Shown here: positions 48,571-58,723 of the stretch, piece by piece
Position numbering within the stretch: position 1 is the first letter of the stretch
How the letters are laid out: the number at the start of each line of letters is the position of its first letter
Assembly (NCBI GenBank): GCA_977017575.1
Contig: CDRNVI010000044.1
Location: 186,001 to 250,000, forward strand
Reading direction: 5' to 3'
Length of the DNA: 64,000 nucleotides
Source: Paramoeba atlantica
Taxonomy: Eukaryota > Discosea
Notes under the pieces: model-generated
Database searches by the model: none
Told to the model about the DNA's origin: nothing
The model's input: the letters and a program-made list of their open reading frames with translations, nothing else
Position numbers and translations under genes: made by a program

Positions 48571-51500
48571 ATGGAGTGGGATGATTCCAATTACATCAGT
48601 TGTATCGAAGCCCGGATACATCAAGTTAGGGACACGCTCTTGAAGTCAGATTCGGACCACAATACCCCGACGCGTGTTGCAGTCATAGGAAGTTTTATTT
48701 TGCGAACCATTTGTCCTTCACGTCGAAATGTTGACCTTGTCGCGTACATGCCTGAGTGCTTTTGTTCTAAAGAAGACCTATGCAAGCACCGTTACCTTAC
48801 TTGTCGCTCCCTATATGTGTCTTGGTTACGGGATAGACTCCGCTGTCACTTGGACCAAAGCAACGGCAGTGATAAAAACGGTTGTCACGTGCAGGTATGC
48901 CTTGCACATGCCGAAAAGACATGTGTCGAAGTGGTGTGGATAGCAAGCAATTTACCTGAGCGAAATTTTGCTATTCGGATTCATCCAGCAGCTTCTCAAA
49001 ACATTGTGCGAGGGCCCCTGAATAATCTAACTATTCAAAATCGACTGTTGAGTAAACATCGAGATTCTTTCTACTGGAAAATTATAGCGGAAGATGCTAC
49101 TATGGAGTCGCAATTGGCGAAGGCACACGCAATCTTGAAACAGCATCCTATTTTAGTCACAATTCTTACAGATATAAAGGAAACGTTTGCAAAGTTTACT
49201 GTCACTCCCGAAATCACATCAACCATTATCACTGAATTACTCTGTAGCTTTACGCGTAACTTTAACATTTCGGAAAGATCGAAAAAAGAAATTGTCTACC
49301 AGTTTTTGCATAGCTTGGACAGTGCTGAGAATGTAGAACATGCGATTAAACATCTGACGACGAGTGGTAATGTCGGTGAAGAGCAGAAACTCTTATGCAG
49401 AAAGCCGATCGCCAATTACAATCCTGCGTTTCGTTTTGGGAAGAACTCTTTCCAGCTTTTACTAGAAATCGTTCGCGTAATAATGAAAATGCTTCAACCA
49501 AAAGAGACTCTGAATGAGGTTACCGATTCTTTTCTTTCCGTTACTCGGAAAATAGACCAATTTTGGATGGCTCACGATTTATTTTTGGGGATCAAACTCT
49601 TAAAGACCCCATCACCTTCTGTGCCGATGAGCGAGTTTGTCCTCGGTCTTGGAGAACTATTAGATGTGGCGTTCAAAGACAGAATTAAGTGGCATAGTTG
49701 GAAAATATTTTTATCGAACGAACAAATGCGAAGCAAGAACTCTCAAGAGCCTTACTGGACTGTAGTATTTGGACTGCAGCTGCAAGACAGTCCGATCATT
49801 GGATCTCGAGTGGTAAAGGGTCCAACAATTGAAGAGCGTGATGAGATAGAATCCTTCAAGTCTTTCTGGGGGCCAAATACTGATCATCGCCAGTTTTCGG
49901 ACGGTGTGATTCGTGCAGCTCGAGTATTTTCCTCGGGAAGTATTGAGGAAATATTCTTACAAATTGTGCAAGACGTGTGGGAGCGCCATCGGGGTATACC
50001 TCCACAACTCGTTTATGGGTTTGATGTTGATCGCGAAATTATTTTGAGATCGAGTCCTAATGACGAAACGATGTGGACGTTCCAAACAGAAGGGAAGGAA
50101 ACCTCTGTTCCAAAGCGAAAAACAATCGAGGCCCAGGCCAAATTAAACCAACTTTTATTAGTAAGTTTTAACAAATTAAAAGGGTGTATAGAGTCAGTAT
50201 CTGACTCTGGATTTCCAGTAAGTATAGAAGGTGTCGATGCAACACACGCTTCTCTGCGAAACTGTGCAGTGTGGGCACCGCGTCCACATAAATATCTGAT
50301 CCATGTAAAGGAATCGAAAGATTTTGATGTCGACGAAAACCTAACTCAGCGTGGAAAACCATCCATTATTTCAGTTGTAGTAACCCTAGGAAAGCATAGT
50401 ATGTGGCCCGACCACGCAAAAGCGTGCAGCTGCGTGTTGTCTTCTCTGCATCTTGAACTGGCCAACATTTTACGAAAAAGATATGGCATGGTATGCAATG
50501 TGGGGGACAACCATGTCAACGTGGTAGTTGTTGGCTTCGTATTTCGTGTTCAATTATTTTATCCGAGGCTGATCCAGCTTTTACGCTTGGAAGATGGGCC
50601 AACTGATGCTGCCAACATGGAGCGTGACTTCTTGCATTTGCCGCAACATCATAAGGAGATAAAACTTTTGACTACAACTCATCCCACGGCCTCTCTAGTA
50701 ATACAGTTTTTAAAAAGGTTTTTTTCAGCGCAACTTCTCCAGCCATATATTTCTGATGAAACTATCGAACTATTTGTCGCGTCTCAATACTTTCCCTCCG
50801 CCGAACAGTTTGATTTGCCGAATAGATGCTTGCCACGAAGCTTTCTTCGAGGTATTCTGTCAACATTATTTTCTGTAGCATCCTTTCGATGGGATACATG
50901 CCGCTACATAATCAATGCATCTGAACATAAAACATCGCAAAGAAAACTGTCAAATGATCGATGCGTCCATATAGTCACTAATTACAGTGAAGACTCTCCA
51001 TTCACACTGAATCTGGAACCAAGAATAATGCTCCGTTGCGTCAGAATATGTAGATCTGCTCTGCGAAGTATATTCGCCTACATGAATCAACTTGGCTACA
51101 ATCAAGCACACGAAATTTTGTTAAGTACGAAAGTCTTTCGAAGATTGTTTAGCGCTCCCACGCATCAGTACGACTTTCTTCTGCGATTCCGCTCGACGGC
51201 AGAATGTTTATCCAAAATAAGCGTTCCAACTTCAGAACAGGAAGCACTCGCTGAAAAACAAGATGAATATGATCAACCAGCTGGTCTGTACACCAAAGGA
51301 GAAAAGAACAGAGCGAAAAAATTACATACATTGCTTTCGTTTGACCCAATTTGTGAATGCTTACATTCTATACATTTGAGCTTGCGCGAGAAAATTGAAA
51401 TATTTAAGGACGAGTACGCACAGCAAGAAAATCTTGCGTTTGTCTCCGTTTTGTCTGACAAGAGTACAGAATTAGAGCATTGTGAAAAGCACTTGGATTA

Positions 51501-51756
51501 CGTCCGTTCTACTATAAAACACATCGCTGGAGACACCTTGCAAGAAATTCGTGCTATGCACATTGAGGAGTGCCTGCAGTACCAGAAGCGTGTTCCCACG
51601 TATGCCGTGGAAACGAAAAATATGAGTGAGGAATATTCGTACATGGGAGGAAAAACGAGAGTCAAAAAAAGAACTAGTAAGATATCAGATATTGACAAGA
51701 GCGAAGTATCGAACCCTGTAGCTAGCAGCACAGCCTCCAAGAGGGAAAGACGCTAA
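48571..51756 (+). CDS. UTP22: UTP22/NOL6 (Nrap) nucleolar protein of the 90S pre-ribosome
   Basis: 1061 residues, the family's usual length (about 1100-1240). The N-terminal nucleotidyltransferase-like Nrap domain has VAVIGSFILRTICPSRRNVD and YMPECFCSKEDLCKHRYL. The C-terminal part carries FLHLPQHHKEIKLL, VIQFLKRFFSAQLLQPYISD and ETIELFVASQYFP, typical of Nrap domain 5. In yeast Utp22 works with Rrp7 in the UTP-C module of the SSU processome and is catalytically inactive. The tail is basic (KKRTSKISDIDKSE, SKRERR). The frame is intact from ATG 48571. Confidence 0.88.
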   Translation: MEWDDSNYISCIEARIHQVRDTLLKSDSDHNTPTRVAVIGSFILRTICPSRRNVDLVAYMPECFCSKEDLCKHRYLTCRSLYVSWLRDRLRCHLDQSNGSDKNGCHVQVCLAHAEKTCVEVVWIASNLPERNFAIRIHPAASQNIVRGPLNNLTIQNRLLSKHRDSFYWKIIAEDATMESQLAKAHAILKQHPILVTILTDIKETFAKFTVTPEITSTIITELLCSFTRNFNISERSKKEIVYQFLHSLDSAENVEHAIKHLTTSGNVGEEQKLLCRKPIANYNPAFRFGKNSFQLLLEIVRVIMKMLQPKETLNEVTDSFLSVTRKIDQFWMAHDLFLGIKLLKTPSPSVPMSEFVLGLGELLDVAFKDRIKWHSWKIFLSNEQMRSKNSQEPYWTVVFGLQLQDSPIIGSRVVKGPTIEERDEIESFKSFWGPNTDHRQFSDGVIRAARVFSSGSIEEIFLQIVQDVWERHRGIPPQLVYGFDVDREIILRSSPNDETMWTFQTEGKETSVPKRKTIEAQAKLNQLLLVSFNKLKGCIESVSDSGFPVSIEGVDATHASLRNCAVWAPRPHKYLIHVKESKDFDVDENLTQRGKPSIISVVVTLGKHSMWPDHAKACSCVLSSLHLELANILRKRYGMVCNVGDNHVNVVVVGFVFRVQLFYPRLIQLLRLEDGPTDAANMERDFLHLPQHHKEIKLLTTTHPTASLVIQFLKRFFSAQLLQPYISDETIELFVASQYFPSAEQFDLPNRCLPRSFLRGILSTLFSVASFRWDTCRYIINASEHKTSQRKLSNDRCVHIVTNYSEDSPFTLNLEPRIMLRCVRICRSALRSIFAYMNQLGYNQAHEILLSTKVFRRLFSAPTHQYDFLLRFRSTAECLSKISVPTSEQEALAEKQDEYDQPAGLYTKGEKNRAKKLHTLLSFDPICECLHSIHLSLREKIEIFKDEYAQQENLAFVSVLSDKSTELEHCEKHLDYVRSTIKHIAGDTLQEIRAMHIEECLQYQKRVPTYAVETKNMSEEYSYMGGKTRVKKRTSKISDIDKSEVSNPVASSTASKRERR

Positions 51757-52088
51757 GCAAACGGCATCTTCGAAGATCTCTGTTTTGAAAAGAGGACGAA
51801 AATTACTCAGGAGCTCGATAACATTAGAAACGTTTCAAGAAACCTTTTTATTTGTGTTGTGCGATCGTTACCACAGTTACCATGAACCATATCCGCATAG
51901 GTGGCGTATGCAATGTAGTATGGAAAAAAGGTATCGAAGGCCGTTGAGTATCATCATTAAAAATCATATTCGGTTTAAACCTCAAAATATCTCAACAAGC
52001 GTTAAATATCTACTTTACGTTCAAGTATTGTATAGTTGTACAGTAGTTCTACTGTAGTACGATTGTATGCATTATTTTCTTCCTTTTG
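51757..52088. other. Gap between UTP22 and RecQ
   Basis: A 90-codon frame (51785-52057) has no protein-like features. The 3' part is pyrimidine-rich before the RecQ ATG (ATTATTTTCTTCCTTTTG). No structure stands out. Confidence 0.4.
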
Positions 52089-55000
52089 ATGCAAAATAAC
52101 TTTGTCGCCGCTTTGAAATTCTTAGAGAAGAGGGACGCACCAGATGCAGTTGACAGAAAAAGCTGTAGTGCATTCGACGATGTAGAATTGCGAACGAGTG
52201 AAGAAAAATTTCTTTATCCACTTACGAATACTATTCAGAGAGGCCGAGCCGAGGAAAACAAAAAGATAATGTCTAACGATCAGTTAGATCCCAATCTTTG
52301 CTGGCCCGATCTTAAACAGGAAGATATCCTATCCTTTGAGGCATATTACGAAAAGAAAAAGGAGTGTATAGCCCGGCACAAAAGTACGAAAACTCATATC
52401 GATGATGCACATACTGTTCCCTCTGTGAATAAATCGGAAAAGGTGTCAACGCCCTACCCAAATCCTGCTCTGAACAGTTCGACGAAATGGAACAAACCCT
52501 ATGTTCAAAAAAATAGCATCGAAGGCCACGACAGTCATACTGTCTCTACTTCTGCCGTCGCAGTCAAGTATGAAGTACAGCAGGTCTTGACCAAAATATC
52601 ACAGCTGCACGCTGAAAAAGCGCAACTTTTCATGAGAAAAGCATCGACAGATCTTTCACATGGAGCGGGAAATGAATGGACGGCCCTGGAGAATGAAATA
52701 AGTCGGATAGATTATGAAATAGATCAAGAAAATAAAAAACACGAAGCTCTCATGTGTCAATTGCAAGAATTAAATTCATCACGTTACGAATCCCATGAAC
52801 AAAAGTCTGAATGCAGTGGATTGGCACCCGAATCTAATTCAAGCCATAATAGTGTCAGAAATGGAACCAATTGGAATTCTACCAACCCACTCATTCAACA
52901 AAGAGTCCGAGATGCGTTTAGTTGGGAGAATGTAACCTTACCAGAACGTTGCGAATCTTCCTTAAACAAGACATCCGGGACACTGATAGAAAACAAACAT
53001 CACGAAAATGTGAACAAAAGCTCAAAAACCACCAATAGCTCTCAGCATGAATCTAACGAATTCGTTCACTGCCCATGGACTCAGGAAGTACATGGCCTAC
53101 TCCGCGACATATTCGGGCTGCACAAATTTCGTCCACTACAGGAAGAGGCGATTAACGCAACATTGAGTGGGAAAGATGCTTTTGTGCTGCTGCCTACGGG
53201 CGGTGGTAAAAGTCTGTGCTACCAACTTCCAACCTTGGTCGGTGCTTCAAGAGGCGTAACCATCGTGATATCCCCGCTTGTTTCCCTTATTCAAGATCAA
53301 GTGGACGGTCTTCGAACTATGAATGTCAACGCTGCCGCATTAACGGGACAAGCGAAAGACACGGTGAAGAAGAAGATTTATGAGGAATGGGGAAAGTGGG
53401 AGCGTGGAGGATACGAAGATGAAGAGCACACGTATCATGTTCTTGTCTACACGACACCCGAAATGTTTGGTCGAAGTGACAATCTAATAAATAAACTGCA
53501 GGCATTATACCGGAAAGGAAAACTACATCGTATAGTTATCGATGAGGCACATTGTATTTCGCAATGGGGACATGACTTTCGTCCGGATTACAAGAAGCTA
53601 GGCATGTTGAAAGATTTGTTCCCAAACTGCCCTTTAATGGCGTTGACTGCTACTGCGACAAGTATGGTATTGGAAGATGTTCTTACGCTGCTACACATTC
53701 CTAATGCGAAAGTTTTTCGTGGAAGCTTTAATCGACCAAATTTGCGCTATCAGATCATTCATAAGGCGAAGAAAGAAGATGATGTTGCCTCTCTCATTTT
53801 AAGCAAGTACAAAGGGCAATGTGGAATAGTCTACTGTTTATCGCAAAAGGATACAGAGAAAATGGCCCAAGATCTGCGAAGCAAAGGTATAAATGCCGGA
53901 CACTATCACGCAGCTAGCTCTGGCAAGGTAGCAGCCCAGGAAGATTGGACCCGAGGAAAAATACATGTCATTTGTGCTACGATTGCGTTTGGAATGGGGA
54001 TAAACAAACCGGATGTACGCTTTGTCATACACGCTATGATGCCGAAATCAATGGAGGGTTTCTATCAAGAAAGCGGGAGGGCAGGTAGAGACATGAAGCC
54101 AAGCGACTGTATTTTATTTTACTCACCAAGCAGTAAATCTAGACTTGAAAGGCTAATAGCAATATCAAACACGACATCTGCAATGGCTAAATTTTATCAA
54201 AAACAACTGCATCACATGATAACCTTCGTCACAGAAGACGCTGTCTGTCGTCGCAAACAACAGCTTGATTTTTTCGGAGAAGTTGTGAACGACGCATGGT
54301 TCTGCCTCACAGACACCGAGAACTTGAGATGTGACGTTTGTGACTCGAAAGTGAAGGAAGGGTGGAAGGTGGAGCACGTGCCTGTTGCACCACACGTTTC
54401 ACGGCTCATACACATATTGGGGCTTCTCGGAAATTGCACTGCTCGGCAATTGACTTCGGCTTACCGAGGAACTGAGTCGGGCGTAGGAAAAGTGAATGCC
54501 AAGAAAATCAGGGATATTAAAGCATCAGGGCGCCACAATACAGAAGCTTTCGGATTGGGTTCCGACCAAAAAGTTGAGTGGATTGATCAAATTATCCAAA
54601 ACTTGGTTACTTGGGAGTACGTTACGGAAGAGCTTTTGGCACAGAAAGTCCCCGGAGGATTTGATGTGGTATCAACTTTGCTTTCACTTAGCTCAACGGG
54701 AAATTCGATACACAAGTTAGGTGCTTCAGCATTAAGAAATGTCGAATTTACTCGAAAGTGTGTGATACCTCAAAGAAAGGGGGGACAGAAAAAAGTACCA
54801 CCTGTTCCTGCATCAGGCTCAGGTGAAAGCCTTAGTGTAAAACGTGGAGCTCGAGAAAACAAGCGTCCTCTTGTATCTGATTCGAACGACCGTTCCAATA
54901 CGTTGAATTTCGAGACACGCGCTAAGTCATTTCGTCCCGTAGAGCTTTCCAAAGACTTCGAAAATACAACGGAACTCAACAAGTACACTACTGCGGGGAA

Positions 55001-56285
55001 TAGCACTTCAAACACTTTGTACTTGGAGCAGATGCAGCAGCTGAGACAGAATCTGCGAGCCCAACTTGCAGACCTCCGGCGCGACGTTGCACTGGAGGAA
55101 AATATTCGTGAATACAATCTTCTTAGCAATCCTGCGCTGGATGAACTTGCTGACTTAATATTTAATGATCATGGTCCAACAGTGGAAGAAATAGGCAATG
55201 TTCAAGGATTTGGGAAAATCAAGCTGAAAAAATATGGGCGACCCTTTCTTGAGCTTGTCCGAGGCTTCCGCGCCAAGTGGTTAAAGGATTGCGATGCAGA
55301 CGTAACGGAGGCCGAACTCGAACTTTTAGGATCTCAGACTGTCACCGTTGTCCGCGCTCGGCCTTTCCCAAAAAATCAAATCATCGACGCCTCAGATGAT
55401 GATTCAACTCAGACCAGTGGGAGGAAATATGAATCGACACAAGCTCATTTATCAATAGCTAAGGACGTAACTCCTACACGAAATAATATAGCCACGCAAC
55501 CGGCAGGATTTTCTTTCATCATGGCTCCGCAGCAATCAATTGATAGTTCAACGAACCATTCCCGTTCTCGCCTTGGGGCTGATCTAACCGCCTCGTATGC
55601 TCCGACAAGTGGCACTCCACCCGCTCACATCGCCTCCAGCGGGCATTCGAGCAACATTGGAGATAACAGTACTCGAGTCTGTGAGACTTTCACACCGGCG
55701 AGAGAGATTTCATTAATAACGCCTCCTTCTCGCTTTTCTGTTCAGTCTGTTTCAAGTGATACATCGAAAACAAGTGCGCGAAAAATTCCTGCACCTCCTC
55801 ACTATGAAACGGGACAGCGAATTATATCACCTGTAGCAATGAAAGGGGGAGTCACTCCGTGCCCCGCGGTAAGCTCCTCAAAACAAGTGCCAGAGAAGCA
55901 TGTGCAGGTTTCACCGAGTCGTGCCGATGGCGCCTCTGTGGCGCATAGTAAACAAATTGCCAGGAAGAACCCACGTGAGTCTATTTCTCCAGTCCCTGTA
56001 AATTTGAACACTCGTCTGTCACCTGAAGATGGGACACGCAAAGTTCCCTTAAAACGGCCAATAGTATTAGTAAGCGCGACAGAAGTGGCTTCAGAACTTG
56101 CACTAACACCTCAGTTACATAATACGACAAATACTGCGTTAAATATCCGGGCGGAAACGAGTGCAACAAGTGTAGATGATGATTCCAGCCCGTCTAGGTA
56201 CTCAGCCGCTTCATCAATGGCTACAGCATGTGATGTTGCCGACACTAATGCATTGGACGAAACAAATTTTCCGACTCCCGAGTAA
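52089..56285 (+). CDS. RecQ DNA helicase, BLM/Sgs1 type with HRDC domain
   Basis: About 1398 residues. The N-terminal 330 are polar with a coiled-coil-like helix (ENEISRIDYEIDQENKK). Helicase motifs: motif 0 LRDIFGLHKFRPLQEEAI, Walker A PTGGGKS (Lys374), DEAHCISQWGHDFRPDY (Asp485), TATATS, and motif VI QESGRAGRD. The RecQ zinc region has VCRRKQQLDFFGE with NLRCDVC. A winged-helix RQC segment and an HRDC domain near 1012-1070 (PTVEEIGNVQGFGKIKLKKYG) follow. The last 330 residues are Ser/Thr/Pro-rich and disordered. Domain order and length match BLM/Sgs1 rather than short RecQs, suggesting a role in recombination-intermediate dissolution. All catalytic residues are present. The start is ATG 52089. 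Confidence 0.93.
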   Translation: MQNNFVAALKFLEKRDAPDAVDRKSCSAFDDVELRTSEEKFLYPLTNTIQRGRAEENKKIMSNDQLDPNLCWPDLKQEDILSFEAYYEKKKECIARHKSTKTHIDDAHTVPSVNKSEKVSTPYPNPALNSSTKWNKPYVQKNSIEGHDSHTVSTSAVAVKYEVQQVLTKISQLHAEKAQLFMRKASTDLSHGAGNEWTALENEISRIDYEIDQENKKHEALMCQLQELNSSRYESHEQKSECSGLAPESNSSHNSVRNGTNWNSTNPLIQQRVRDAFSWENVTLPERCESSLNKTSGTLIENKHHENVNKSSKTTNSSQHESNEFVHCPWTQEVHGLLRDIFGLHKFRPLQEEAINATLSGKDAFVLLPTGGGKSLCYQLPTLVGASRGVTIVISPLVSLIQDQVDGLRTMNVNAAALTGQAKDTVKKKIYEEWGKWERGGYEDEEHTYHVLVYTTPEMFGRSDNLINKLQALYRKGKLHRIVIDEAHCISQWGHDFRPDYKKLGMLKDLFPNCPLMALTATATSMVLEDVLTLLHIPNAKVFRGSFNRPNLRYQIIHKAKKEDDVASLILSKYKGQCGIVYCLSQKDTEKMAQDLRSKGINAGHYHAASSGKVAAQEDWTRGKIHVICATIAFGMGINKPDVRFVIHAMMPKSMEGFYQESGRAGRDMKPSDCILFYSPSSKSRLERLIAISNTTSAMAKFYQKQLHHMITFVTEDAVCRRKQQLDFFGEVVNDAWFCLTDTENLRCDVCDSKVKEGWKVEHVPVAPHVSRLIHILGLLGNCTARQLTSAYRGTESGVGKVNAKKIRDIKASGRHNTEAFGLGSDQKVEWIDQIIQNLVTWEYVTEELLAQKVPGGFDVVSTLLSLSSTGNSIHKLGASALRNVEFTRKCVIPQRKGGQKKVPPVPASGSGESLSVKRGARENKRPLVSDSNDRSNTLNFETRAKSFRPVELSKDFENTTELNKYTTAGNSTSNTLYLEQMQQLRQNLRAQLADLRRDVALEENIREYNLLSNPALDELADLIFNDHGPTVEEIGNVQGFGKIKLKKYGRPFLELVRGFRAKWLKDCDADVTEAELELLGSQTVTVVRARPFPKNQIIDASDDDSTQTSGRKYESTQAHLSIAKDVTPTRNNIATQPAGFSFIMAPQQSIDSSTNHSRSRLGADLTASYAPTSGTPPAHIASSGHSSNIGDNSTRVCETFTPAREISLITPPSRFSVQSVSSDTSKTSARKIPAPPHYETGQRIISPVAMKGGVTPCPAVSSSKQVPEKHVQVSPSRADGASVAHSKQIARKNPRESISPVPVNLNTRLSPEDGTRKVPLKRPIVLVSATEVASELALTPQLHNTTNTALNIRAETSATSVDDDSSPSRYSAASSMATACDVADTNALDETNFPTPE

Positions 56286-56573
56286 GTGAATCATGTAACT
56301 TATTCGAACAATAACTTATTCGAAACGCACAATGTTTGTTGAAATGCAGCCATAAAAGGAAATCATGTCTACCACTCCCAGTGTTGAACAGTGTTCACCC
56401 ATGTGCAAGATAATTAGTTGTTCACATGTTCTGTTTTGTCTTTGTATTCGCACTCTTTTTCCTATTTTGATCGACAGTTAAATTTTAACTACTATTTCAA
56501 GGAATTTCTAAATAACATCGAAGCATTACGAACGCATGCAAATTCTATGCAGAACTAGAGCTCCTTGAACGGA

Positions 56574-58355
56574 ATGTGGTACTCTCGTTGTGTGTTTCGA
56601 GCTAAATTGCCCTTATATCAACGCATCGTGGGCAAAGAATCTGCACTAATGCGAGATATTCGTAGATATGTTCCTTCCGAAGGCTGGTCGACTGTCAGTC
56701 ACGTATCATTCATCCTTGCTCCCCATCTCAGGAGTATTGTCAACCCTGGTATATTGAACGAAATCCTCCACAGTTTATCCGACTGTGTGGTGCGTGAAGA
56801 TCGCGTTTGCCGCAAATTTTGGTTAGATTCCAATCCACCTGATCCGGAGCTCATGGCAAGTAACCAGCCTCGTACGTTAGCCGACGACGATGAGCTGTGC
56901 TCCTGTGTGCTGCCGTACATTCCCCATTTTTACGTCCCCCTACGTGCGGTTGCACGACAGCTCCCTGGGGACTTGTTTCTCGCCATGCGCACCAGTCGGT
57001 TTATTTTTCTTACGAAATATCCGGAGATTTTTGAATTGGCGCATTGTATTGACGAGAACGCACTCGTGGTACGTAGGATCGATAAGAAGAGACCAGAGGA
57101 TGGGTTCACCCCTCATATGTTTCATGAGTTTCAGGAGGATAGAGAGTTGATGGGGGTGGTTGCTCTCGCTCTCCCGTCTCGGACCGGATTATCCGAAGGG
57201 GAGTCCATGGAGCGACTGCCAATCGGGCTTCGTCGGGAGGTTGTCGCTCGGGGTTACTCACTCACCACGTTATGTTCCATGTATGAAGGATTATTCGAGG
57301 TTATCCGAGAAGATGAGGACAGTTTTTCTGTTCTAATTCGAAGCCTTGTATCGGATGAGGAAATAACGGATCCAGAATGCAAAAGACAAAAGGAAAGTGA
57401 CCTGGAGACTTCCTTTGAGGGGAAGCGTCACGAATTAGAACAGCTGATGATACCCACGGAACCTTGCAGTGCATTCGAATTGGTTACGGCAGATAGGTTT
57501 GTTGAGGTTGCGAAAAAAATATATTCCGGTAGAGAAGCCTTGACGATGTCGAGACGTCTTTGTCTAGTTCGCGCAGATACAATACAAAAAGAAGTTTGGA
57601 AAATACTCCCAGAAGATTCAAAAGCAATGGAATACGATGAAATATTATTGAAGCTTGATTCTAAAGTTCGACGCCAACTTTCATTCGAAGAAGGTGGCTT
57701 GCGCGAGTTTCTAAGGAAGCGGAAGGAGCACTTTGTGTATACTGAAGGTTTGAGCACAATAAAGGTTGCAAGGGGTGCTAAACCTGTTCCTGGCTTAAAT
57801 GAGGATCCAGCGAAAAAGAAACGGGAAGAATATACAGTAAAGTTCCCCCCCTCAACTCCTGTTGCAGAGTCAATTTCGGAAAAGGTATCTTCATTGCCAA
57901 TAGCACCCGAAACACCCAAGAGAAAGAAAAAATATTTGCAGCCCAGGCCTGCGAATGAGGAAACTGTATGGGATGATGAAGAGGACACGGAAAATTATGA
58001 TGCGGAATATGACGGAGAGGAAGATGATCCCCTTGCCAGCGCTGTTGCAGGACATGTTCCAGAGAAAGGAAAACCTGGGATATCGCTAAATGATCTTGCC
58101 AAATGCATATCTGTTGATACGCGAAATGGCATTAAAGAAGAGGGATATGATACTTTCCTAGATTTTCTAAAGGCTTGGCCTGAATGGTTTGTGTTGGACT
58201 CCTCTTCCGACAATCCACTCATCAATTTGCGTCCCTTAGATGAGCTTGAAAATGAAGATGGTGAAGACGAGTACAATGAACGTGAGGAGGAAAACGGGAG
58301 GGGCGTCAGTAGTGTGTTAGAAAAAAACGCCGATGAGAACCGTGAAATAAAATGA
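56574..58355 (+). CDS. Multi-module winged-helix-like protein (paralogue 2)
   Basis: 593 residues from ATG 56574. The N-terminus MWYSRCVFRAKLPLYQRIVG is basic and acid-free for 20 residues, consistent with a mitochondrial presequence. About five diverged modules share the pattern of the 40670 gene: YVPSEGWSTVSHVSFILAP; VLPYIPHFYVPLRAVARQLP with FLTKYPEIFEL and ALVVRRI; one near residue 200 ending LFEVIREDEDSFSVL; GLREFLRKRKEHFVY; and the last, LNDLAKCISVDTRNGIKEEG with FLKAWPEWFVLD. A strongly acidic linker (DDEEDTENYDAEYDGEEDD) precedes the last module and an acidic tail ends the protein. The paralogy is inferred from motif spacing, since identity is low. Confidence 0.65.
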   Translation: MWYSRCVFRAKLPLYQRIVGKESALMRDIRRYVPSEGWSTVSHVSFILAPHLRSIVNPGILNEILHSLSDCVVREDRVCRKFWLDSNPPDPELMASNQPRTLADDDELCSCVLPYIPHFYVPLRAVARQLPGDLFLAMRTSRFIFLTKYPEIFELAHCIDENALVVRRIDKKRPEDGFTPHMFHEFQEDRELMGVVALALPSRTGLSEGESMERLPIGLRREVVARGYSLTTLCSMYEGLFEVIREDEDSFSVLIRSLVSDEEITDPECKRQKESDLETSFEGKRHELEQLMIPTEPCSAFELVTADRFVEVAKKIYSGREALTMSRRLCLVRADTIQKEVWKILPEDSKAMEYDEILLKLDSKVRRQLSFEEGGLREFLRKRKEHFVYTEGLSTIKVARGAKPVPGLNEDPAKKKREEYTVKFPPSTPVAESISEKVSSLPIAPETPKRKKKYLQPRPANEETVWDDEEDTENYDAEYDGEEDDPLASAVAGHVPEKGKPGISLNDLAKCISVDTRNGIKEEGYDTFLDFLKAWPEWFVLDSSSDNPLINLRPLDELENEDGEDEYNEREEENGRGVSSVLEKNADENREIK

Positions 58356-58723
58356 AGAATGTGTGAATGATCCTTTTTTCTTAACCAACTTCTAGCACAC
58401 ACTGCAACCGTTTATTATTTTAGGTCACCATCTATCAAATGCTAAAGAAGGTTCTCAAAATTACGGGCTCCAGAAAAAATATAGCGACATTCCTTTATGT
58501 CTATTGACCAAATGCATGTCTAACTTTCTCTACACTGTAATACAAAGTCCTTTAGTTCATACTTTTTTAGAAATTGCTATTGACCACACGAAAGTTGAAG
58601 TTAGAGGCTACAATCGTACACAATTCGGTGGCAAACTTTGTTCTCTGGTTCACAGAGATTTGAGGCCTGAAGTGTGTCGACTGCGACTTTTTTGTGGAGC
58701 TTTTGCCCAGGAATGCAAACTTC
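58356..58723. other. Gap before the PAN-domain gene
   Basis: No gene is seen. A TTTTGCCCAG acceptor-like site ends about 14 bases before the ATG at 58724. Confidence 0.4.

Noticed and set aside
51785-52057. 90-codon + strand frame between UTP22 and RecQ
   Set aside because: No recognisable features and no support beyond being open; it is treated as gap.
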